From assembly GCA_030147505.1 (NCBI GenBank), contig JASBVG010000009.1, forward strand, positions 62,001-126,000: a DNA stretch of 64,000 nucleotides, written 5' to 3'. Position numbers and translations under genes: made by a program. This stretch comes from Tardiphaga sp. (GTDB lineage Bacteria; Pseudomonadota; Alphaproteobacteria; Rhizobiales; Xanthobacteraceae). Positions 1 to 9,036 of the stretch are shown here, piece after piece (the stretch's first letter is position 1; every line of letters begins with the position of its first letter). The notes under the pieces are model-generated. The model saw nothing but the letters and a program-made list of their open reading frames with translations, was not told where the DNA came from and ran no database searches.

Positions 1-1
1 G

Positions 2-3000
2 CTGGTCTCGCTGCGGGCAGGTGGCAATCTCCGGCTCAAGGGCAGTCTCACCGACGGCTTCTTCCAGTTCCGTGATCAATACGATGCGACCTATCAGTCC
101 TATCTGAATGCCAAGGCCAGCAACTTCGTTCTTCACCTCATGGTGGCTGGACTCGCCAGTGGAGACGATGGATCCGGTCTTGTTGACTGGACGTCATTCG
201 TCGGCGAATTCGATCCTTACAGCACCTATTACGGACTACACATCAACAGTATCGACTATGCCATCGAGTACATCGACCAACTGACCGGCCAGGCCGGGGG
301 CGGCGGAAGGCTGGTGACGGCGATCCCGTTCAATGCGGCCGGCAACTCGCCAGCGGCACTGGGAACAGGTGCGGGCGGAGCCGGCGATCCTCTGGCCAGC
401 GCAGTGGTGTTCCCGCTGCTGCCTGGAGGGCGGATCGTCGCATCCTCGGATTATCGGTTGGCGGCGGGATCAGCTACGACGAGCGCCGATCCTTTGAGGA
501 TCGCGCCGGCCGGGTCCGGCAATCTTGTTGTCGACATGGCCCAGCCCGGGTCCATGACAGTTCCGATCGCAAACGCCGGCGGCAGCTTCAAGGTCGAAAT
601 CTACGATACTTTCTATTCCCTCGGCGGCACCTTCACGGCCGGGCAGGCCGGCTTCGAGAACTTCCTGAACGGCGTGTTTCCGGGCATCTCGAACGATGCC
701 GCCATCTCGTTGCCCTATCAAGGCACGGTCCCGGCCAGCCTCAAGAACTTTGTCGATGCAACGCTTGCCGCCGATCCGAGCGCGCATGCCAAAATCTGGA
801 GCAACGCTAATTTCACCGAAGTGACCATGTCTGCGTCGCTGTTCGCGCGTTACTTGCAGCAAAATCCGTCCGGCTTCGGCGGCAGCGGCGGCGGCAATGT
901 CACTATCAATCTCCTGCCGCAAACGGTGGTGCGTACTGGCACCGGCAACATCCGGATGGCCGCGGCTGGCAATGTCGATCTGACCGGCGGCCCTACGCCC
1001 ACTTATATCCACGCATCCGGGACTGTCATATCGGCCCCTTCCACCGCCTTCGGCAATAACGCTGGCCAGTTAGGCGGAGCGGCGGTTTACACGGTGGGGC
1101 ATCCTGCCTTGCTGGATTCCCAAATATTGCCGGATCCTATTGACAGCAAGAAGCTGGTAACCATCGGGGCGCAAACGCCAGCAGGATCGATTTTCACTGC
1201 GCCTCCCGATTATCGGTATGGCCTTTCCACGGGAGGCCCAAGCCGGGGACTCACGGGCGTCGTCCTCGCCGACCCGCTGCAACTGACCGGCGGCGGCGAC
1301 GTTCAGGTCGTGGCGCAAGGCAGCGTGCTCGGGCGCCGCGACAGGTCACTTGCCGCCGTTCTCTCAAGCTTAAACAGAAACGGCATCCCGCAATGGATCG
1401 GCTCGCTCAGCGAAGGGACGACAGAATCCTTCAACGACCAGCCGTGGCGTATCAACACTGCCATTCTGAGTGCTCATTCCGCGTCGGTCAATCCGCAGGT
1501 GTTCCGCGCGGGTGTCGGCACGCTCGGCGGCGGCAATGTTCTGATCGAGGCCGGCGGCGCGATTTCCGATATTCAGGCCGTCGCCGATACGTCGCTGATC
1601 ACCGCGGTGGCGACACCGTCCGACGCAGCATCGACCCGCGTGCTGATGACTTTGGGTGGCGGCAACATGTCGCTCCAAGCCGGAGGCGACATTCTGGCGG
1701 CGCGCATCGACGTGGCCAGCGGGACGGCACAACTGTCTTCGGGTGGACGCATCGGCAGTCTGCCCCTGATCGTCGATTATAAGACCTTCGTCTATCGTGA
1801 CCCGAACAACGTACAGAGGAACGTGACGGTGCCGACGCTGCTGGACAGTGAGACGCTGATCCGCGTGGATGACACCTCGGTCGATCTCGTGGCCCGCGAT
1901 GATATCACCATCCAGGGCATCAGGCAGCTCGATGGGTTCTATTCCGACCGCAGCGCGTTGAACCTGGTTGCCAACGGATCAATCACCATTACCAACAGTG
2001 CGGACGCGATCTATCCGGGAAGCCTCACCCTCGCGTCGCTGATGGGCAATGCCAATCTGCGGACCTATGCCGTTCCTCCCGGCTATATCCCGCCGGGTAA
2101 CAACAATTGGGCGCTGGCGCCTGCGGCGTATAATTATGGCGCGCCCTACGCGATGCTGATGGTTCCGGCCGCCGACGGACAGCTCCGCATTCTCGTCGGA
2201 GGCAACATCGCGCCGACCAGTATCGCCATGCTCGACGGCGATCCGAATGAATTGCCGGGGCTTTTCACCCTTGGCGGCCCAAATCTCGTCTATAGCCAGG
2301 CTGTTCCGGGCGTGTCGTCGTCCTATAGCTATTCTTTCCCCGCGGTGATTTCCAATACGCCGGAAGGGCAGCTCGAAAAGCTGCACATTGCGGGCGGGAC
2401 ACACGCCGCCGATCCGAGGCCGGCTTATGTATATGCCGGCGGTGATATCGGAACGGCGAGCAGCGGTGTGAGACTGTTCCTGCCAAAGCAGGCACGGATC
2501 ACTGCGGGGCGCGACATCGTCAACATGATGTTCTTCGGCCAGAATCTCGCGGCGAACGATCTCACCCGGATCGTCGCAGGCCGCGATCTTATCTCCACCT
2601 CGATATTGGCGGCAGCACAGACAGGTCTCGCCAAGCCCGTGCTGCTGGGTAACAGCTTCATTCTCGGAGGGCCGGGCGACCTGATGGTCGAGGCCGGTCG
2701 CAATATGGGACCTTTCCTCAACTCGGCCGTCATCAGAACCTATACAATCGATAGCAACTTGAACATGATCAATACCGGGCCATTGACCTTTGGCGAGGGC
2801 ATCGTCACCGTCGGCAATGACTGGAATCCCTACCTCCCGGAAAAGGGTGCGAATATCACAGTGCTGTTCGGTGTCGGCAAAGGCGCGGACTACGATGCAC
2901 TGCGCGACGCCTATCTCGTCCCCGGCTCGGCGCGTCATGCTATGGGCGATTACGGCGCGAAGCTGATCGCCTGGATGCAGAACAATGCGAGCGACGTGCT

Positions 3001-4225
3001 GCAAGCCAGGTTCGGGACGAGCAAGGTGAGCGAACAGCAGGCCTATGAGGCTTTCGCGTCGCTGCCGGCCTTGCGCCAGCGGCTGTTCCTGATCAACGAC
3101 GTCTATTTCGATGAGCTGCGTGCAGCGGCAGTGAAGGACGGGCCGTCATATCTGAAGTATTCGCGTGGCTATGGTGCTGTGAACACGCTGTTCCCGGCTG
3201 CGCTCGGCTATACGGCGAATGGCCTGGAAGGCGGCGCCAATGATGGTTCCGTCGTCCATACCGGCGATCTCGACTTGCGGCTCGCGGCGATCGAGACGGT
3301 GAGAGGCGGCAACATCAATATCCTCGGTCCGGGTGGCCGGGTCCTCGCAGGCTCCGTCGTCGCTACCGCACAACAGGCCGCGCGACGCAACTACGCGGGC
3401 TACGTCCTCCACCAGCCCGATTGGCGCACCCCTGGTCAACTGATCCTGCCGATCGAGGCGATTCCGGTCGGCTATGAAGGCGTGATCAGTCTGCGCGGCG
3501 GCAACATCAACGCCTTCACGGATGGCGATTTCCTGCTCAACCAAAGCAGGCTGTTCACCGTGAAGGGCGGTGACATCACCATGTGGTCGTCCAATGCAGA
3601 TCTCAATGCGGGACAGGGCGCCAAGACCACGCCGAATTATCCACCCGCCGTGGTCCGGATCGGCAAGAACTTATACGCCGAACCCGACCAGGCCGGCGCT
3701 ACGGCCGGTGCGGGCATTGCCGCATTGCCGCCCGATGCAGGCACCGACGCGCCGGATGTCTATCTGCTGGCACCGCGCGGCGCGGTCGATGCCGGTGACG
3801 CTGGCGTTCGGTCGGCCGGGAATCTGTCGGTTGCTGCGCTTCGCATCGTCAATGCCGACAATTTCAAGGTCAGCGGCATTACGTCGGGTATCCCGACTGT
3901 TCAGGCCCCGAACATTGCCGGATTGTCCGAGGCTGTAAACACCATCGAACCCGCCGCCAAACAGGCGGCGATACCCGGCCAGGGCAGCGGTAACGCGCAG
4001 CCGTCGGTCATCATTGTCGAGGTGCTCGGCTATGGCGGAGGTGTTGACGATGAACACACCGATCGCGAAAAGCGGCAGGGCAGGCAGAGCAGCAATGGAT
4101 ATGATCCGAACAATGTTGTCCGTCTGCTGAGCAATGGTACGTTCAGCGCGGATGATCTGAAACCATTGACGGCATCGGAACGCAGTGCGCTCGCGAGTGA
4201 AACGAGGATGCCAGCGGAGCATTGA
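2..4225 (+). CDS. Filamentous haemagglutinin-family exoprotein (DUF3739), C-terminal part, 5' end cut by the window
   Basis: The reading frame is open from base 2, so the gene starts outside the window and about 1,408 codons are visible. The protein is rich in Gly, Ala, Asn and short beta-strand repeats such as GGGNV and AGGDI, as expected for a beta-helical exoprotein. The last 400 or so residues form the DUF3739-type region and end with PSVIIVEVLGYGGG followed by a charged tail. The same block, in the same order, closes the giant exoprotein at 44425-56925, so the two are paralogues. The visible part contains no cysteine. By family, such proteins are exported by Sec and then by a TpsB/FhaC outer-membrane partner to the cell surface. 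No partner gene is visible here. The role is probably adhesion or another surface function (inference). The N-terminal secretion domain cannot be seen. Confidence 0.9.
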   Translation: MVSLRAGGNLRLKGSLTDGFFQFRDQYDATYQSYLNAKASNFVLHLMVAGLASGDDGSGLVDWTSFVGEFDPYSTYYGLHINSIDYAIEYIDQLTGQAGGGGRLVTAIPFNAAGNSPAALGTGAGGAGDPLASAVVFPLLPGGRIVASSDYRLAAGSATTSADPLRIAPAGSGNLVVDMAQPGSMTVPIANAGGSFKVEIYDTFYSLGGTFTAGQAGFENFLNGVFPGISNDAAISLPYQGTVPASLKNFVDATLAADPSAHAKIWSNANFTEVTMSASLFARYLQQNPSGFGGSGGGNVTINLLPQTVVRTGTGNIRMAAAGNVDLTGGPTPTYIHASGTVISAPSTAFGNNAGQLGGAAVYTVGHPALLDSQILPDPIDSKKLVTIGAQTPAGSIFTAPPDYRYGLSTGGPSRGLTGVVLADPLQLTGGGDVQVVAQGSVLGRRDRSLAAVLSSLNRNGIPQWIGSLSEGTTESFNDQPWRINTAILSAHSASVNPQVFRAGVGTLGGGNVLIEAGGAISDIQAVADTSLITAVATPSDAASTRVLMTLGGGNMSLQAGGDILAARIDVASGTAQLSSGGRIGSLPLIVDYKTFVYRDPNNVQRNVTVPTLLDSETLIRVDDTSVDLVARDDITIQGIRQLDGFYSDRSALNLVANGSITITNSADAIYPGSLTLASLMGNANLRTYAVPPGYIPPGNNNWALAPAAYNYGAPYAMLMVPAADGQLRILVGGNIAPTSIAMLDGDPNELPGLFTLGGPNLVYSQAVPGVSSSYSYSFPAVISNTPEGQLEKLHIAGGTHAADPRPAYVYAGGDIGTASSGVRLFLPKQARITAGRDIVNMMFFGQNLAANDLTRIVAGRDLISTSILAAAQTGLAKPVLLGNSFILGGPGDLMVEAGRNMGPFLNSAVIRTYTIDSNLNMINTGPLTFGEGIVTVGNDWNPYLPEKGANITVLFGVGKGADYDALRDAYLVPGSARHAMGDYGAKLIAWMQNNASDVLQARFGTSKVSEQQAYEAFASLPALRQRLFLINDVYFDELRAAAVKDGPSYLKYSRGYGAVNTLFPAALGYTANGLEGGANDGSVVHTGDLDLRLAAIETVRGGNINILGPGGRVLAGSVVATAQQAARRNYAGYVLHQPDWRTPGQLILPIEAIPVGYEGVISLRGGNINAFTDGDFLLNQSRLFTVKGGDITMWSSNADLNAGQGAKTTPNYPPAVVRIGKNLYAEPDQAGATAGAGIAALPPDAGTDAPDVYLLAPRGAVDAGDAGVRSAGNLSVAALRIVNADNFKVSGITSGIPTVQAPNIAGLSEAVNTIEPAAKQAAIPGQGSGNAQPSVIIVEVLGYGGGVDDEHTDREKRQGRQSSNGYDPNNVVRLLSNGTFSADDLKPLTASERSALASETRMPAEH

Positions 4226-4525
4226 GCCGCATCACGACACGCTTCGGAAAGGCGCGACAAATATTATACTGTAGCGATCTCCCATCCGAGCTATCCGCCC
4301 AATGGAACTCAAGCGCTGGCGTTTTTAAGCCGGCAAATGCCATCCTCAAGCGCCTTGCAAGCGTCAGCTATAGGCGCAAGAGGTCGTCTGAATGATTTCG
4401 AGAAGGCGTGCACGAAGAGACTGGGTGACCCAAGACCAGGGTCAAGCGAGGTTAGAAGGCCAGCCGACACCGGAGACTTGAGTTAGTGGATACAAAACCT
4501 GCCGGATAGACACATTAGTCAATCC
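4226..4525. other. Intergenic stretch without a recognised feature
   Basis: About 300 bases between the convergent ends of the exoprotein gene and the small zinc-ribbon gene. I found no convincing reading frame, RNA gene, repeat or T-tailed hairpin on either strand. Confidence 0.5.
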
Positions 4526-4759
4526 TCAACAACTGCCGGCGACCTTCTTCACGGCATGATTGGTGACGAAGCCGTAGCCGCAGGTGTCGCAGGTCCACAA
4601 ATAGCTCACCACATTGTCCGCAAGGAAAGCCGAGGACTCCGCGGCGATCATGCTGTCGGCGCAGACCGGGCAGGTCGGGAGATCGGCACCACGCGGTGCC
4701 GTGCTTGGTGAATTCTGATGGGACGTCCCGGTCGTGCGGATTTCAGCAGACGCTGCCAT
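4526..4759 (-). CDS. Small protein with a two-CxxC zinc-ribbon-like motif
   Basis: This encodes about 77 residues with CPVC near the middle and CDTCGYGF near the C-terminus. Two CxxC knuckles of this kind usually bind one zinc ion. The start at 4759 (MAASAEI...) is chosen because a strong AAGGAGG lies about 6 bases upstream. That Shine-Dalgarno sequence falls inside a longer possible reading frame starting at 4777, which makes the longer start less likely. There is no signal peptide or membrane segment, so it should be cytoplasmic. I do not recognise a named family; nucleic-acid or protein binding is only an inference from the zinc knuckles. It stands alone between longer gaps. Confidence 0.65.
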   Translation of the reverse strand: MAASAEIRTTGTSHQNSPSTAPRGADLPTCPVCADSMIAAESSAFLADNVVSYLWTCDTCGYGFVTNHAVKKVAGSC

Positions 4760-5102
4760 CATGACCTCCTTCACCATCTGAGTTGACCTGTAGCCAGATT
4801 ATCCTGATTTACCTGACCAGAACCGATTTGTTTGACCTTGTCGCAACACAAATGCGTTGATCTGGTGATATTCCAATCGCGCTTTTGCGATGCAACGGTG
4901 ACCGGTGTCATGCGGCGCAACGTGCTGCGACGCAGTGCCACGGCTCGATAATATAGCATTGGAATCTGCACGTTCTGTTACCGACCGGATCAGTCGCGAC
5001 GATAGATTCATTGCGGCAGCCTCGATGCTTTTATCGGCTGGTAATTGTGTGGGCCTTGTCCTAGCTCTTGAGAAACATCACAGCCCGCAAGGATTGTCCG
5101 TC
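4760..5102. other. Divergent intergenic region
   Basis: About 340 bases separate the divergently transcribed zinc-ribbon and BrnA-like genes and should hold both promoters. I could not identify -35/-10 pairs, an operator or a BrnT-like toxin gene here. An in-frame extension of the BrnA-like gene runs through part of it but has no family support. Confidence 0.4.
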
Positions 5103-5333
5103 ATGGCCCAGTCACCACGCCGCCCCAAGGATGCCCGTAGCGAGGCCGAGGCGGCCTTCAAGAAGGCAGCCGCGCTCATGGTCGAGGCGCCGGCCAAAAA
5201 AGCTGCCGTTCCCGGTGTCCGCGAGCTGGTGTCGCTGCGGATCGATCAGGACGTTCTCGAATATTTTCAGGAAAGCGGCCACGGTTGGCAGGATCGCATC
5301 AATGATGCGCTGCGCAAAGCAGCCGGCAAATAA
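5103..5333 (+). CDS. BrnA-like antitoxin-family protein without an adjacent toxin
   Basis: 76 residues. The C-terminal segment VSLRIDQDVLEYFQ, then GWQDRINDALRK, matches the ribbon-helix-helix region of BrnA-type (DUF4415/COG3514) antitoxins, where a pattern of the form LRID.DVLE.F...G.G.Q.RIN..L is typical. The start at 5103 (MAQSPRRPKD) is taken from an AAGGA element about 10 bases upstream; the frame is open further upstream but that part has no family similarity. The N-terminal half is basic and Ala-rich. BrnA normally neutralises the RNase BrnT encoded just before it and represses its own promoter. No BrnT-like gene lies on either side, so this may be a solitary regulator or a relic. DNA binding is inferred from the family. 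Confidence 0.7.
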   Translation: MAQSPRRPKDARSEAEAAFKKAAALMVEAPAKKAAVPGVRELVSLRIDQDVLEYFQESGHGWQDRINDALRKAAGK

Positions 5334-5375
5334 CGCGCAACTTCAATCGAGAAAAACGCTGGCGTTGTTCCGCCT

Positions 5376-6812
5376 TTAGCGATTGAGGAAGCCGCCGACG
5401 ACGCCGCCGATGAAGCGGCCGGGCAGAGCGGGATCCACAGCAGGTGCTGGCGCGGGCGCTTGACGCCGGGCAACCGGCGGCGCCTCGTCATAAGCTTGCT
5501 GCTGTACCTGACGGCGCACCGGCTTCGGCGCTGGGGCTGCAGCCGGCTCCTCCGCCAGCGTCACGGGCTCGGCGAGCAGGGCGACGTGCTGCACCTTGTT
5601 CAGAAAACCCGAGGTCGGGTAGCCGCGCGCGGCCTGCCAGCGCGTGATCACACCGCGGGTTCCAGTATCGAAGCTGCCGGTCGCCTTAGTATCGAAACCG
5701 AGGGCGTTGAGACGGCGCTGGACGTCGCGGCGCTTGGCCTGGTTGAGGCCGATCTTGTCCTCGGTGAGCTGGCTGGCCTGTTCGGTGAAGACGGTCTTGT
5801 CGACGCCCGGCGTTGCGTTGCGCGGCGCAGTCGCGGCTTCCTGCAGCGCGGCGATGCGGGCAAGGGCGAGCGGCTTGAACTGGCCGTTCGGATACATGGT
5901 GATATAGGCGTTGAGTTCCTCGGGACGGTTCGAATCCTTGATGGAGCGCCAGAATTCCAGCTCAACGTCGGACCCGGCGGTGGCCGCCGCCGGCATGGTC
6001 GCTGTCGGACTGGCCGCCGCAACCTGCACCTGGGTTTGTACGTCGGGATTGAGATAAACGGCGCCGATCAGATTGGTGTGACCCCAAGGCAACTGGCCCT
6101 TGTTCGTTTCGTCCTGCACCTGCGCACGGACCTTGGTCATGGCCTGCTGGATCTCGGTGCCGGGCGCGGTGATGTTGCTGAGCAGCGCCCGCGTGAAAGG
6201 GCTGTTGCTGCCGCTCTTGCCGTCGAGAGCGGTCTGGCCCGGGCTTGTGGCGAATGCGATCAGTGTGCCTTCTCCCGACTTCATCTCGGCTAGGCCGGAG
6301 GACACCGCAACGCTGCGCGTGGCGCTTCCGCTCGAGCGGATTTTGGCTGCGAACGGATTGTCGCGGCAGGCATCGAGGAATACGAGCTTGACCTTGGCGT
6401 CGCCCATGGTCTGCTCGAGCGTTGTCTCGACATTGATGGCTGCGCCGAGCTTGACGTCCATCTCCGACTTCAGATTGGCATCGATGGGCAGAAGATAATT
6501 GATGTTGTTCACCGAGATACCGTGGCCCGCATAGAAGAACAGGGCGACATCCGCGCCCTGCGCCTTGCGGCCGAATTCGAGCAGGCGCTCCGTCATCCCG
6601 TCGCGGGTGAGATTGGATCCCTCGATCACCTCGAAGCCGACATTGCGCAACGTGCTCGCCATCGCCTTGGCATCGATGGGCGGGTTCGGTAACGGATCGA
6701 CATTCTTATAAGCGCCGTTCCCGACGACGAACGCGACGCGTTTATCGGCAAGCGCTGCATCGGCGCTAAAAACGACGGACAGCGCGGACAAAGCGAATAC
6801 GAGCTGACGCAC
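5376..6812 (-). CDS. Secreted caspase-fold (peptidase C14) protein with a peptidoglycan-binding-like C-terminal domain
   Basis: About 478 residues from the preferred GTG start at 6812, which follows GGGGGAGA by 7 bases and gives a clean signal peptide (MRQLVFALSALSVVFSADA). A start at 6863 would add 17 polar residues before it. The mature protein begins with KRVAFVVGNGAY, the usual first strand of bacterial C14 domains. The catalytic His is in YAGHG (about residue 97) and the Cys in DACRDNPF (about residue 149), so the dyad is intact. A short linker region (FWRSIKDS...YPNGQF) follows, then a peptidoglycan-binding-like repeat with QRRLNALGFD at about 355-411, and a Pro/Ala-rich tail. It is probably periplasmic or wall-associated. 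The substrate is unknown. Bacterial members of this family often cut after Arg or Lys (family knowledge). Confidence 0.85.
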   Translation of the reverse strand: MRQLVFALSALSVVFSADAALADKRVAFVVGNGAYKNVDPLPNPPIDAKAMASTLRNVGFEVIEGSNLTRDGMTERLLEFGRKAQGADVALFFYAGHGISVNNINYLLPIDANLKSEMDVKLGAAINVETTLEQTMGDAKVKLVFLDACRDNPFAAKIRSSGSATRSVAVSSGLAEMKSGEGTLIAFATSPGQTALDGKSGSNSPFTRALLSNITAPGTEIQQAMTKVRAQVQDETNKGQLPWGHTNLIGAVYLNPDVQTQVQVAAASPTATMPAAATAGSDVELEFWRSIKDSNRPEELNAYITMYPNGQFKPLALARIAALQEAATAPRNATPGVDKTVFTEQASQLTEDKIGLNQAKRRDVQRRLNALGFDTKATGSFDTGTRGVITRWQAARGYPTSGFLNKVQHVALLAEPVTLAEEPAAAPAPKPVRRQVQQQAYDEAPPVARRQAPAPAPAVDPALPGRFIGGVVGGFLNR

Positions 6813-6931
6813 GGCAAATCTCCCCCATCGAATCCGGTCGGGCGACCGATTGGCGACGGACAAAATAGCAACTACGTGCAGCCGCTAAAATGTCGGTACG
6901 CGCATTGTGCGAATAAAATCGGATATGGAAC

Positions 6932-7813
6932 TCAGGCGCTTGCGCGCGCAGGCGTCGGCGCGGGGCTGCGCAGATTCAAAGTATTACCAGCGAGGATGAG
7001 TGCGGCGCCGAGCAGTGTGAATGTGTCGAGTTGTTCAGAGTATAGTAACCATCCGATGGCGGCACTGAGTGGTACGCGCAGAAAATCCATTGGCACCACT
7101 ACCGTCGCGTCGGCGTAGAGCATCGCGCGCGCCATACAGAAGTGCGAGAACGTGCCGCAGAAGCCGACTACGACCAGCCAGAACCAGACATAGGCTGACG
7201 GCCATTGCCAAACTGACATCGCGGGGATGAGGCCTGCCGCGGATTGCACCACGATCATCCAGAAGATGATCTTGAGCGCGCTATCGGTACGTGTGAGCGA
7301 CTTGATCATGGTCACGGAGATGCCAAAGCCGAAGGCCGAGACGAGCGAGATCAGCTGTCCGACATTAAGCTCGCCGGTGGCAGGCCGAACGATGACGAGG
7401 ACGCCGATGAGGCCGAGTACGATGGCGACCACTTTCCACCGCGTGATGCTTTCGCCAAGAAAGACCGCAGCCATGATGGCGATCCAGATCGGCATGGTGA
7501 ATTCGATCGAGACGAGCTGGCTGAGCGGGATCAGCGTCAGTGCATAGAACCAGCCGAGCTGTGCTGCATAGTGGACGAGGTTGCGCGAGACATGGGCGAC
7601 CGGTCGCGTGGTCTTCATTGCGCCGAACCCACCGTTCAACAGAACGATCGGCGTCAGGAACACAAAGCCGAAGAGCGAACGGATTTCCATGACTTGGAAG
7701 ACGCTCAGATCGCGCAGCGTCTCGCGTCCGCCGATCGCAACGAACAGCATCAGCGACAGCCAGCCGGACATCCACAGAGCGGCGCGAAGTTTCGACGGAG
7801 GATGCGGAGTCAT
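6932..7813 (-). CDS. DMT superfamily (EamA-type) permease
   Basis: 293 residues with about ten hydrophobic helices arranged as two EamA repeats. The first repeat ends at PIWIAIMAAVFLGE and the second at LSAAIGWLLYSEQ, both in the position of the conserved Pro/Glu signature of this superfamily. It is an inner-membrane transporter. EamA proteins export or exchange amino acids, nucleobases and other metabolites; the substrate here cannot be read from the sequence. It is monocistronic as far as the spacing shows, with 119 bases to the upstream end of the caspase-like gene and a terminator-bearing gap on the other side. Confidence 0.85.
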   Translation of the reverse strand: MTPHPPSKLRAALWMSGWLSLMLFVAIGGRETLRDLSVFQVMEIRSLFGFVFLTPIVLLNGGFGAMKTTRPVAHVSRNLVHYAAQLGWFYALTLIPLSQLVSIEFTMPIWIAIMAAVFLGESITRWKVVAIVLGLIGVLVIVRPATGELNVGQLISLVSAFGFGISVTMIKSLTRTDSALKIIFWMIVVQSAAGLIPAMSVWQWPSAYVWFWLVVVGFCGTFSHFCMARAMLYADATVVVPMDFLRVPLSAAIGWLLYSEQLDTFTLLGAALILAGNTLNLRSPAPTPARASA

Positions 7814-7933
7814 GGATGAGGGCGTTTCCTGTTCGGCCTGCCGTTATGCTCGGCGTGCGCCTTGAATACAGGCTGTATCGTCGAGGCGGCGAAGCTTTGC
7901 AATGCACGGAAACGGCGCAGCAGCGATGCGCGC

Positions 7934-7969
7934 AAAACAAAACCCCGGCAGCGTCATCGCGGCCGGGGT
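7934..7969 (-). terminator. Rho-independent terminator after the 7993-8490 gene
   Basis: On the minus strand an 8-bp stem (ACCCCGGC paired with GCCGGGGT) with a 12-base loop is followed by TTTTGTTTT. It lies about 24 bases downstream of the stop codon of the secreted protein gene, as expected for the end of that two-gene operon. Confidence 0.8.
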
Positions 7970-7992
7970 CTCGAATGCGATTGTGAGTCAGA

Positions 7993-8490
7993 TCAGCTGC
8001 GAGTCAGCGTGATGTTGACGCCCCTGAACTGACCGTCGGACGAGATCGAGACGGCCTGTTTGTTACCCGTTGTCGTCAGGGTCAACTTGGCGTCGAAGCC
8101 CGGCGCCGAGACATTGACGTTGAACTTGCCGGCGCTGGAGGTGCCCGACAGCTCGCCGCTTACATTGCGAGTCGTCTCGGACCACTGACCGACGAGCTGG
8201 TGGCCCTTGGCCTGCACGTTGCTCTTCAGCTCGAATTTGTAGCTGTCGCTGGCGCAGAGCAGGGACTGGTTCAGGCCATTGCCATCGTTCGAGACGGCAT
8301 AGGTCGCCTTGCAGCGGATACGCTCCTTGGAGCCGTCGTCCAGCGAGATGTTACCCTGACCGGACCATACGCCTGCCATTCCCGCAAACGGTGCAGACTG
8401 GGCGAGCGCTGCGATCGACGGTACCGCGAGGGCGGCAGCAACGACAGCGGTCCGGGCGACAGCGCGCGGGGAGATCGAGACGACTTTCAT
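7993..8490 (-). CDS. Secreted protein of unknown function
   Basis: 165 residues from the start at 8490 (MKVVSISPRAVARTAVV...), which gives a typical signal peptide ending near AALAQSAPF. A longer open frame upstream overlaps the neighbouring gene and has no support. The mature part begins with a GVWSGQGNISL segment and is predicted by eye to be mainly short beta strands, as in small lipocalin-like or beta-barrel periplasmic domains. It contains two cysteines about 30 residues apart (RCKATY and LLCASD). I do not recognise a named family with confidence. It follows the 8513-8872 gene by 22 bases on the same strand, so the two secreted proteins are probably co-transcribed, and a terminator follows at 7934-7969. 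Confidence 0.75.
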   Translation of the reverse strand: MKVVSISPRAVARTAVVAAALAVPSIAALAQSAPFAGMAGVWSGQGNISLDDGSKERIRCKATYAVSNDGNGLNQSLLCASDSYKFELKSNVQAKGHQLVGQWSETTRNVSGELSGTSSAGKFNVNVSAPGFDAKLTLTTTGNKQAVSISSDGQFRGVNITLTRS

Positions 8491-8512
8491 AGGAGCATTT
8501 CCTGGCTGCGGG

Positions 8513-8872
8513 TTATTGACGAGAAGCTTCCCAGCGCCCGCTGCAGGGGACGCCGTTCGAGGCGCCATTCCATTTGCCGGAGCCGGCATTACCGGTGAGC
8601 TGGCCGTTGGCGAATGCCGGGCCGATCGAGACACGGACGACGCCCGAGGTTGCAATCTTTCCGGAGACATCGGCACCGGCGGCTGACACCCGTCCATCGG
8701 TTACCGTCAGCGGATAGCTGGCCGTGCGGTCGCAGCTTCCAGATTGCGTGAAAATGGTGACGTTCCAAAGACCATCATAGGGATGCTGGGCGGACGCGGG
8801 GGCAATGGCAGCAAGCGTGGCACCGGCCAGCAGGGTGGCGGACAGGAACACGCGCATGCGGTCGAAACGCAT
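8513..8872 (-). CDS. Small secreted protein of unknown function
   Basis: 119 residues from ATG 8872, which is preceded by AAGGA at 9 bases; a second ATG five codons later lacks a ribosome binding site. The N-terminus is a signal peptide (FLSATLLAGATLAAIAPASAQ). The mature domain starts HPYDGLWNVTIFT and ends with PCSGRWEASRQ. It has two cysteines that may pair and a Gly/Ser-rich beta-type composition. Proteins with this DGLW...C...CSGRW pattern are common and uncharacterised in Bradyrhizobium relatives (from memory, not searched). It is likely the first gene of a two-gene unit with the secreted protein at 7993-8490. Confidence 0.75.
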   Translation of the reverse strand: MRFDRMRVFLSATLLAGATLAAIAPASAQHPYDGLWNVTIFTQSGSCDRTASYPLTVTDGRVSAAGADVSGKIATSGVVRVSIGPAFANGQLTGNAGSGKWNGASNGVPCSGRWEASRQ

Positions 8873-9036
8873 TGAAGCAAATCCTTGAGATGTTGTGATG
8901 AACCGCCTTATTGGAGCATAATGTGTCCAAAGTTTGTGCGGTGCGCAGTGGGCCCATAACAACCATGTCGCTGCAACGAGCGCGCCGCGTTCGAGTTCCA
9001 TTGGACTCCGCAATATTTTTATTCAATCCGCGACAA

